Origin: DASQUK01 sp046723645
GTDB taxonomy: Bacteria > Actinomycetota > Acidimicrobiia > Acidimicrobiales > VFJN01
NCBI GenBank assembly: GCA_046723645.1
Contig: JBKOUY010000166.1
Coordinates: 1-11,580, forward strand
Length of the DNA stretch: 11,580 nucleotides
Direction of reading: 5' to 3'
This document shows positions 6,991 to 11,580 of the stretch, piece after piece (positions within the stretch are counted from its first letter, which is position 1; each line of letters opens with the position of its first letter). The translations under genes and the position numbers were made by a program. The notes beneath the pieces are model-generated. The model made no database searches, had not been told where the DNA came from, and saw only the letters and a list, made by a program, of their open reading frames with translations.

Positions 6991-8112
6991 ATGGCCGGCA
7001 ATCCACAGAACTACTTGGCCGTGATCAAAGTGGTCGGGATCGGGGGTGGCGGCGTCAATGCGGTGAACCGGATGATCGACGCCGGGCTGAAAGGCGTGGA
7101 GTTCATCGCCATCAACACCGATGCGCAGGCGCTGCTGATGAGCGACGCGGACGCCAAGCTCGACATCGGCCGAGAGTTGACGCGGGGCCTCGGGGCGGGC
7201 AGCGATCCCGACGTCGGCAGGCAGGCTGCGGAGGAGCACAGCGACGAGATCGAGGAGATCCTCAAGGGCGCCGACATGGTGTTCATCACCGCCGGCAAGG
7301 GTGGTGGCACCGGCACCGGGGGCGCGCCGGTCGTGGCCGAGATCGCCAAGAGCATCGGGGCGCTCACGATCGGCGTGGTGACCCGGCCCTTCTCGTTCGA
7401 GGGCAGGCGCCGCGCGGTGCAGGCGGAGCAGGGGATCCAGCACCTCAAGGAGAAGGTCGACACGCTCATCGTGATCCCCAACGACCGGCTCCTCACGGTG
7501 TCCAACGAGAAGACCTCGATGGTCAACGCGTTCAAGATGGCCGACGAGGTGCTGCTGCAGGGCGTGCAGGGCATCACCGACCTCATCACCACGCCGGGCC
7601 TCATCAACACCGACTTCGCCGACGTCAAGATGATCATGAGCAATGCCGGCTCGGCGCTCATGGGCATCGGCTACGGCTCCGGCGAGGGCCGCGCGCTGCA
7701 GGCGTCGCGCAATGCGATCTCGAGCCCGCTGCTGGAGGCCTCGATCGAGGGCGCCCGCGGCATCCTGCTGACCATCGCCGGCGGCAGCGACCTGGGCCTG
7801 TTCGAGGTCAACGAAGCGGCCGAGGTGATCCACGGCGTCGCTCACCCCGACGCCAACATCATCTTCGGCTCGATCATCGACGACGAGATGGGCGACGAGG
7901 TGCGCGTCACGGTCATCGCTGCTGGGTTCGATCGCTGGGACGACTCCACCGGCAAGGGGGCGGTGCGGGTGCGGAGCGCCAACGGATCCGACACGTCGAG
8001 GGCGACGTCGTTCGACGACACCACCGGGCCGCTGGGCTCGCCCTCGTCGTCGCTCGACGGTCTCGACCTCGACAGCGAAGACGAGTTCGACGTCCCGTCG
8101 TTCCTCAAGTAG
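6991..8112 (+). CDS. ftsZ: Cell division tubulin homologue FtsZ
   Basis: FtsZ is the GTPase that polymerises at mid-cell and recruits the division machinery. The 373-residue product opens with the N-terminal VVGIGGGGVNAVNRM nucleotide loop. It has the tubulin signature GGGTGTGG at about 104-111, GLINTDFADVK with the T7-loop acids Asp208 and Asp211 that complete the neighbour's GTP site, and a C-terminal domain to about residue 318. A short acidic linker of about 45 residues follows, then the tail DEFDVPSFLK, which in this family binds partners such as SepF and FtsW. ATG 6991 is preferred because conserved sequence begins right after it and GGAGGTGGG lies upstream; a GTG at 6973 would sit inside that binding site. 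No FtsA gene is seen, so SepF is the likely membrane anchor. The residue before GGGTGTGG is Lys103, where Glu or Met is more usual. Confidence 0.98.
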   Translation: MAGNPQNYLAVIKVVGIGGGGVNAVNRMIDAGLKGVEFIAINTDAQALLMSDADAKLDIGRELTRGLGAGSDPDVGRQAAEEHSDEIEEILKGADMVFITAGKGGGTGTGGAPVVAEIAKSIGALTIGVVTRPFSFEGRRRAVQAEQGIQHLKEKVDTLIVIPNDRLLTVSNEKTSMVNAFKMADEVLLQGVQGITDLITTPGLINTDFADVKMIMSNAGSALMGIGYGSGEGRALQASRNAISSPLLEASIEGARGILLTIAGGSDLGLFEVNEAAEVIHGVAHPDANIIFGSIIDDEMGDEVRVTVIAAGFDRWDDSTGKGAVRVRSANGSDTSRATSFDDTTGPLGSPSSSLDGLDLDSEDEFDVPSFLK

Positions 8113-8127
8113 CCGCGGGGATCCTCG

Positions 8128-8883
8128 GTGGGTGCGCGGGCGCCGGCTGCGGTGGCGCCGATGTCCCTGGCGTGGACGCTGCCGTCGGGGGCTACCGCCC
8201 GCGTCCGGTTCACCGCGGCCGCAGACGGCGACTTCGCCGTCGGTCAGCCGACGGGCGCCCTCGCCGCGCGCCGGAAGGCCCTGGTGCCGCTGCCGTGGAC
8301 GTGGCTCGACCAGCTCCACGGCGACCGGGTCGTGGTCGTCGACGGGCCCGGCGCGCAGGCGGGCGCCCACGCCGATGCCGCGGTGACCGCCAGCCCGGGC
8401 GCGGCGCTGGCGATCCAAACCGCCGACTGCGCCCCGGTGGCGCTCGTCGCCGACGAGGGCGTGGTTGCCGCCGTCCACGTCGGCTGGCGCGGCTTGGTGG
8501 CCGGCGTCGTCGAACGAGCGGTTGAGGCGGTGCACCGGGCGGGCGGCGGCCGCCTGCGGGCGGTCGTCGGCCCGTGCATCCATGCGTGTTGTTATGAGTT
8601 CGGCGCCGGTGACCTCGACCGGGTCGCAGACCGGTACGGCGACAGCGTGCGGGCGACGACGCGGTCGGGCCGGCTCGCCCTCGACCTGCCCGCCGCGGTC
8701 GCCGCGGCGCTGTCGGCGCAGTCGGCGCAGTCGGCGATCCCCAGCGTGGCGGCGCCTACCGGCACGAGCTGCACCGCATGCGGCAAGCCACCGATGTTCT
8801 CGCACCGGGCCCGGGGCGACACCGCCCGCCAGGCCATGGTGGTGTGGCTCGAGGACCCGAAGGGGGGGCCGGCGACCCGGTGA
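8128..8883 (+). CDS. pgeF: Peptidoglycan editing factor PgeF (YfiH, multicopper polyphenol oxidase family)
   Basis: This family was long annotated as laccase-like polyphenol oxidase. E. coli YfiH is now known to correct peptidoglycan precursors carrying L-Ser instead of L-Ala, which fits a gene next to MurC. The 251-residue product has QLHG at 62-65 (His64), TADCAPV with Cys101, VHVGWRGL with His117, GPCIHACCYEFG, and C-terminal SHRARGDTARQA. The His/Cys/His trio forms the family's metal site. GTG 8128 has a GCGGGGA sequence just upstream. ATG 8161 would remove 11 residues of weak conservation and is a fair alternative. The 15-base spacing from ftsZ suggests a shared transcript, and the stop overlaps the next start as GTGA. 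A short nine-base tandem repeat lies in its 3' third. Enzyme family is secure; the exact substrate is inferred from homology. Confidence 0.92.
   Translation: MGARAPAAVAPMSLAWTLPSGATARVRFTAAADGDFAVGQPTGALAARRKALVPLPWTWLDQLHGDRVVVVDGPGAQAGAHADAAVTASPGAALAIQTADCAPVALVADEGVVAAVHVGWRGLVAGVVERAVEAVHRAGGGRLRAVVGPCIHACCYEFGAGDLDRVADRYGDSVRATTRSGRLALDLPAAVAAALSAQSAQSAIPSVAAPTGTSCTACGKPPMFSHRARGDTARQAMVVWLEDPKGGPATR
8712..8736 (+). repeat. Nine-base in-frame tandem repeat within pgeF
   Basis: GTCGGCGCA occurs twice in tandem followed by a seven-base partial copy. It encodes a small Ser-Ala-Gln repeat between the LDLPAAV block and the C-terminal TSCTACG block of PgeF. It is a plausible slippage site with length variation between strains and no evident function. 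Confidence 0.5.
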
Positions 8884-9566
8884 GCACTGCCCCGGCGATC
8901 GACCTCCCCGGCCGGGTGGCGGCCGTGCGGGACCGCATCGCCGCTGCCGGCGGTGACCCGGCGGCCGTGCGCCTGGTTGCCGTTACCAAGGGCTTCGATG
9001 CCGGTGTGGTGTGGGAGGCCCTGGACGCCGGGCTCGAGGACATCGGCGAGAGCTACGTGCAGGAACTGGTGGGCAAGGCCAAGGAGCTCGACGAGCGCGC
9101 TGGCGACCGGGAACTGCGGTGGCACTTCGTCGGTCGGCTGCAGCGCAACAAGGTGCGGAAGGCTGCCCTCCTGGTGTCGCTCTGGCACAGCGTCGACCGC
9201 CTCGCGGTGGGGGCGGAGATCGCGCGCTGGGCGCCCGGCGCCGCCGTGCTGGCTCAGGTCAACGCCTCCGGCGAGGCCAGCAAGGCCGGCTGCGAGCCGT
9301 CGATGGCGCCGGCGCTGGTCGACGGCCTGGTCGACCTCGGCCTCGATGTGCGGGGGCTGATGACGATCGCGCCCGCCGGACCCGCCGAGGCCGCCCGGCC
9401 CGCGTTCCGCGCCGTGAGCGAGCTCGCGCAGAGGCTGGGCCTGGGGGAGTTGTCGATGGGGATGTCCGACGATCTCGAGGTCGCGGTGCAGGAGGGGGCC
9501 ACGATGGTCCGCGTCGGCCGCGACCTTTTCGGTCCGCGTCCTGATCAGGCGGGGGCGCGAGACTAG
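8880..9566 (+). CDS. yggS: YggS/YlmE-family pyridoxal phosphate homeostasis protein
   Basis: Members of this family bind pyridoxal 5'-phosphate in an alanine racemase-like barrel and keep PLP and amino acid pools balanced; no enzymatic reaction is established. The 228-residue product has the PLP lysine in LVAVTKG (Lys37), GESYVQE, the family-defining RWHFVGRLQRNK, HSVD, QVNASGEASKAG, GLMTIAP, and the phosphate-binding LSMGMSDDLEVAVQEGATMVRVGRDLFG near the end. The GTG start overlaps the pgeF stop (GTGA), with an AGGGGG run 11 to 14 bases upstream. A longer frame reaches back into pgeF but adds no conserved residues. The gene commonly sits between ftsZ and sepF in Gram-positive bacteria (ylmE in Bacillus), so its position supports the call. 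GESYVQE for the common GENYVQE is a mild substitution. Confidence 0.93.
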   Translation: MSTAPAIDLPGRVAAVRDRIAAAGGDPAAVRLVAVTKGFDAGVVWEALDAGLEDIGESYVQELVGKAKELDERAGDRELRWHFVGRLQRNKVRKAALLVSLWHSVDRLAVGAEIARWAPGAAVLAQVNASGEASKAGCEPSMAPALVDGLVDLGLDVRGLMTIAPAGPAEAARPAFRAVSELAQRLGLGELSMGMSDDLEVAVQEGATMVRVGRDLFGPRPDQAGARD

Positions 9567-9592
9567 TCACCAGACACGGCCGTGGAGGACTC

Positions 9593-10225
9593 ATGGCATC
9601 GATGTGGCGCAAGGCGATGCTCTACCTGGGGCTGGGCCCCGACGACCAGTACGACGACTTTGACGTGACGGGCGAGCACCAGGGGGCGTCGCCGCACTCG
9701 TCCTCGTCCCGCGCGTCGGGGCGGCGGGGCGGTTCGGTGCAGCGGGACCCGGAGCCCTCGGGATCGGTGCGCACCCTCGCGCCCGGCCGCCACGACGACC
9801 GCAACGGCAACGGCCACACCCACGCGGGCGGTGAGGATTCGACCGGCGACGTCTCGTCCGGACGCGAGCACGGCGCAACCCGCCGTGCGCACGACGGCGA
9901 TCGCACGGGACGCGGTCGCGCCGGGATCGTCAGGACGATGGCGGCCGGCGCCACCACCAAGCCCTTCGTGGTCGGGCCGTCGTCGTTCAACGACGCGCAG
10001 GACGTGGCCGACAAGTTCAAAGTGAACGTGCCGGTGATCCTCAACCTGCAGGGCGTCGACCGCGACCTCTCGCGTCGCATCATCGACTTCGCCAGCGGCC
10101 TCTGCTACGGCCTCGGGGGCCAGATGGAGCGGGTGGCGAACCACGTCTATCTTCTGACGCCGAACGACGTCGAGGTCTCGCTCGAGGAGAGGCGCCGCCT
10201 CCGCGAGCGGGGCTACGAAGCCTGA
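9593..10225 (+). CDS. sepF: Cell division protein SepF, FtsZ membrane anchor
   Basis: SepF tethers FtsZ polymers to the membrane and is the usual substitute for FtsA in Actinomycetota. The 210-residue product starts with an amphipathic stretch, MASMWRKAMLYLGLG, fitting the membrane-targeting helix. A disordered linker of about 100 residues follows, rich in Gly, Arg, Asp, Ser and His. The folded SepF domain spans about 123-205 (KPFVVGPSSFNDAQDVADKF, VPVILNLQGVDRDLSRRIIDF, GLCYGLGGQMERV, YLLTPNDVEV), with the glycine-rich helix turn used for dimer contact. GTGGAGG (9582-9588) lies four bases before ATG 9593; a second ATG at 9602 has wider spacing. The 26-base gap after the yggS-type gene holds only this binding site. 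The FtsZ tail DEFDVPSFLK encoded upstream is the expected partner. Confidence 0.95.
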   Translation: MASMWRKAMLYLGLGPDDQYDDFDVTGEHQGASPHSSSSRASGRRGGSVQRDPEPSGSVRTLAPGRHDDRNGNGHTHAGGEDSTGDVSSGREHGATRRAHDGDRTGRGRAGIVRTMAAGATTKPFVVGPSSFNDAQDVADKFKVNVPVILNLQGVDRDLSRRIIDFASGLCYGLGGQMERVANHVYLLTPNDVEVSLEERRRLRERGYEA

Positions 10226-10278
10226 TCTGCCAGCCCCCATCCGCCCGTTTCGCCAGCACCGCCGGAGCCACCCGACCC

Positions 10279-10530
10279 GTGATCATCGTCTGCATCGCGA
10301 TCCAGCTCTACATGCTGGTCATCTTCGTTCGGATCATCATGAGCTGGATCCCGCCCAGGCCCGGCACCACCTACGCCCAGATCTACGACGTCTTCTACCG
10401 GCTGACCGAGCCGGTGCTCGCCCCGATCCGCTCGATGCTGCCGCCGATCCGCATGGGCGTGGCGGCGCTCGACCTGTCGCCGATCATCGTCTTCCTGGTG
10501 GGCCAGATCGTGTACCGGGCGATCTGCTAG
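10279..10530 (+). CDS. YggT family membrane protein
   Basis: This 83-residue protein has two hydrophobic segments, about 1-22 and 65-82, around a loop with the YggT family pattern SWIPPRPGTTYAQIYDVFYRLTEPVLAPIRSMLPP, followed by LDLSPIIVFLVGQIV. The family is a small inner-membrane protein (YlmG in Bacillus and cyanobacteria) usually found between sepF and divIVA; its exact role is unclear, though links to division and membrane or nucleoid organisation have been reported. GTG 10279 is the first in-frame start. A GGAG lies 11 bases upstream, which is a long spacing, and the 53-base gap after sepF shows no terminator, so it is probably read from the same transcript. Confidence 0.9.
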   Translation: MIIVCIAIQLYMLVIFVRIIMSWIPPRPGTTYAQIYDVFYRLTEPVLAPIRSMLPPIRMGVAALDLSPIIVFLVGQIVYRAIC

Positions 10531-10552
10531 TCGAGGCGATCACGCACTTCAG

Positions 10553-10578
10553 TTGACCTTGACCCGGTTCGTTACTCT
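10553..10578 (+). promoter_or_regulatory. Probable leaderless promoter for divIVA
   Basis: A tandem TTGACCTTGACC (10553-10564) precedes TACTCT (10573-10578), which fits the TANNNT -10 pattern. The -10 ends eight bases before the divIVA ATG, so transcription could start at or next to the A of ATG. No Shine-Dalgarno sequence is present before that ATG. The spacer from the first TTGACC is only 14 bases, shorter than ideal, so the -35 may act weakly or the -10 may dominate. Confidence 0.45.
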
Positions 10579-10586
10579 GTCGCGCC

Positions 10587-11580
10587 ATGGAACTGACCCC
10601 TCAGACGCTTCACGCTGTCGAGTTCCGGGAGGCACGGCGCGGTGGCTACAACACCCGCGACGTCGACGACTTCCTGGAGCGGGTGGCCGCCGGCGTCGGG
10701 CACCTGCACGAGCGCCTGCGTGAGGTCGGCGCCAGGGCCGAGACCGCCGAGGCCCGGCTGCTCGATGCCCAGCGGCAGCTCGAGGAGGTCCAGCGCCGCG
10801 GGCCATCCGCGGCGCCCACCGTCACGGCCGGGGCCCAGCCGATGGGCCCCAGCGATACCGACGACACCCTCCGACGCACGTTGGTGCTGGCGCAGCGCAC
10901 CGCCGACGCCACCATCAAGGAGGCCAAGCAGGAGGCCAACCGCCTGATCGACGAGGCCCGGACCGAAGCCAGCCGCACCCGGATGTCCGCCGAGAACGAT
11001 GCGCGGCGGGGTGCCGACCAGGCGCGGGCGTCCGTGGAGGCCGAGCTCGACAGCCTGGTCGACCAGCGCGAGACGCTCCGGTCCGACGTCGACGTGCTGA
11101 CCCGCCACGTCGACGACCAGCGCGAGCGCATCCGCGCCGGCATCGCCGAGCTGCGCAGGATCGTCGAGGACGAGGGCCTGCTGTCCACGGACCCGGTTCC
11201 CGGCCTCGCGGACGTCGACCGTCCCGGGCCCCCGCCTCTGCCGAGCCGGGCGGCGTACGGGTCCCGGGGCTCGGCGCCGCCCGACGCCGCCGGCGACCCG
11301 GGGTCGTCCTACGGTGCCGGCACCCCGAGCGCCCACGTGGCGGCCCTCGAGGACGCCCCCGCGTCCGACAACGGCCCCTGGAACCAGCCGATGCCGTTCA
11401 CGTCGCCGGGCGACGCGCATCGCCTTGGCGGCGGGGCGGGCCAACGTGCGGGGTGGTTGCCGTCCGAGCTACGAACGTCGCCGGGCGACGAGCCGCCGCC
11501 CCCCGCAGCGCCGGCGGCGACGCCTGCGATTGACGAGCCGCCGGTCGCCGGCGCCGAGCCCGGCGCCAACGGCACCGGCC
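10587..11580 (+). CDS. divIVA: DivIVA/Wag31-family polar growth and division scaffold, 3' partial
   Basis: DivIVA binds curved membrane at poles and septa and, in Actinomycetota, directs polar wall growth. The frame from ATG 10587 stays open for 331 codons to the window end. Residues 1-30 carry the family start: MELTPQTLHAVEF, then RRGGYNTRDVDDFL, equivalent to the RGYDxxEVDxFL motif. Residues 31-70 and about 90-205 are charged and Ala/Glu/Arg-rich with heptad-like spacing, consistent with coiled coil (LVLAQRTADATIKEAKQEAN is typical of the second segment). From about 210 on it is Pro-, Gly- and Ala-rich and likely disordered, with TSPGD occurring twice. The membrane-contact Phe17 of the Bacillus protein aligns with Arg17 here. 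The start is set by the conserved N-terminus; there is no ribosome binding site, consistent with a leaderless message. Confidence 0.92.
   Translation, partial: MELTPQTLHAVEFREARRGGYNTRDVDDFLERVAAGVGHLHERLREVGARAETAEARLLDAQRQLEEVQRRGPSAAPTVTAGAQPMGPSDTDDTLRRTLVLAQRTADATIKEAKQEANRLIDEARTEASRTRMSAENDARRGADQARASVEAELDSLVDQRETLRSDVDVLTRHVDDQRERIRAGIAELRRIVEDEGLLSTDPVPGLADVDRPGPPPLPSRAAYGSRGSAPPDAAGDPGSSYGAGTPSAHVAALEDAPASDNGPWNQPMPFTSPGDAHRLGGGAGQRAGWLPSELRTSPGDEPPPPAAPAATPAIDEPPVAGAEPGANGTG
11400..11490 (+). repeat. Duplicated 16-base palindromic sequence in divIVA
   Basis: ACGTCGCCGGGCGACG occurs at 11400-11415 and again at 11475-11490, exactly 75 bases apart and in the same reading frame, encoding Thr-Ser-Pro-Gly-Asp both times. 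Within it CGTCGCC-G-GGCGACG is a perfect inverted repeat of seven bases around one central base. It may be a protein tail repeat or a pair of DNA sites; sequence alone does not decide. Confidence 0.55.

Noticed and set aside
6806..7024. A 72-codon frame through the ftsQ-ftsZ gap that could be a leader peptide
   Set aside because: It begins within the predicted promoter, upstream of the likely transcription start, and runs into ftsZ in another frame with no recognisable sequence.
8110..8132. Possible terminator between ftsZ and pgeF (CCGCGGGGATCCTCGG)
   Set aside because: The stem is imperfect, has no real loop and no T-tract; the next gene starts within 15 bases, so read-through is more likely.
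6727..8805. Very long open frame on the minus strand (692 codons) opposite ftsZ and pgeF
   Set aside because: Its sequence is low complexity and Arg/His/Asp-rich, with no family pattern, and it mirrors well-supported genes on the + strand. Long antisense frames are expected at this GC content.
10226..10278. Terminator or small gene in the sepF-yggT gap
   Set aside because: I see no inverted repeat with a T-tract and no open frame with a binding site in these 53 bases.

Overview
The window is a very GC-rich stretch of a division and cell wall (dcw) cluster, with all recognised genes on the + strand. The order is murD (5' end cut off), ftsW, murG, murC, murB, ftsQ, ftsZ, pgeF (yfiH), yggS-type gene, sepF, yggT, divIVA (3' end cut off). 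The lack of ftsA, the presence of sepF and divIVA beside ftsZ, the GC-rich codon use and the FtsZ sequence all point to an Actinomycetota member. A murB gene sitting between murC and ftsQ, and several unusual residues, suggest a deep-branching lineage (for example Acidimicrobiia-like) rather than Streptomyces or Mycobacterium. That placement is an inference.

Region 1 (1-6815) is a tightly packed assembly line. MurD and MurC are amino acid ligases of the cytoplasmic precursor pathway, and MurB makes UDP-MurNAc. MurG makes lipid II, FtsW polymerises it at the septum, and FtsQ is the divisome scaffold. Almost every stop codon overlaps the next start: ATGA at murD/ftsW, TGATG at ftsW/murG, an 8-base overlap at murG/murC, and TTGA at murB/ftsQ. 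The only gap, murC to murB, is exactly spanned by a 19-codon open frame that overlaps both neighbours. A perfect 14-bp inverted repeat covers the ftsQ ribosome binding site and start codon.

Region 2 (6789-7000) is the largest non-coding stretch, about 175 bases between ftsQ and ftsZ. A sigma70-like promoter overlaps the ftsQ stop codon. The leader contains a 10-base element that can pair with the ftsZ Shine-Dalgarno region.

Region 3 (6991-10530) holds ftsZ, the peptidoglycan editing gene pgeF, a PLP homeostasis gene, the FtsZ membrane anchor sepF and the small membrane gene yggT.

Region 4 (10531-11580) has a likely leaderless promoter and divIVA, the polar growth and division-site scaffold, which runs off the end of the window. 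No stretch longer than 300 bases lacks a gene. I saw no tRNA, rRNA, insertion sequence, CRISPR array or other sign of mobile DNA. This is a core housekeeping locus: the interesting material is regulatory detail and residue-level oddities, not an unknown gene system.
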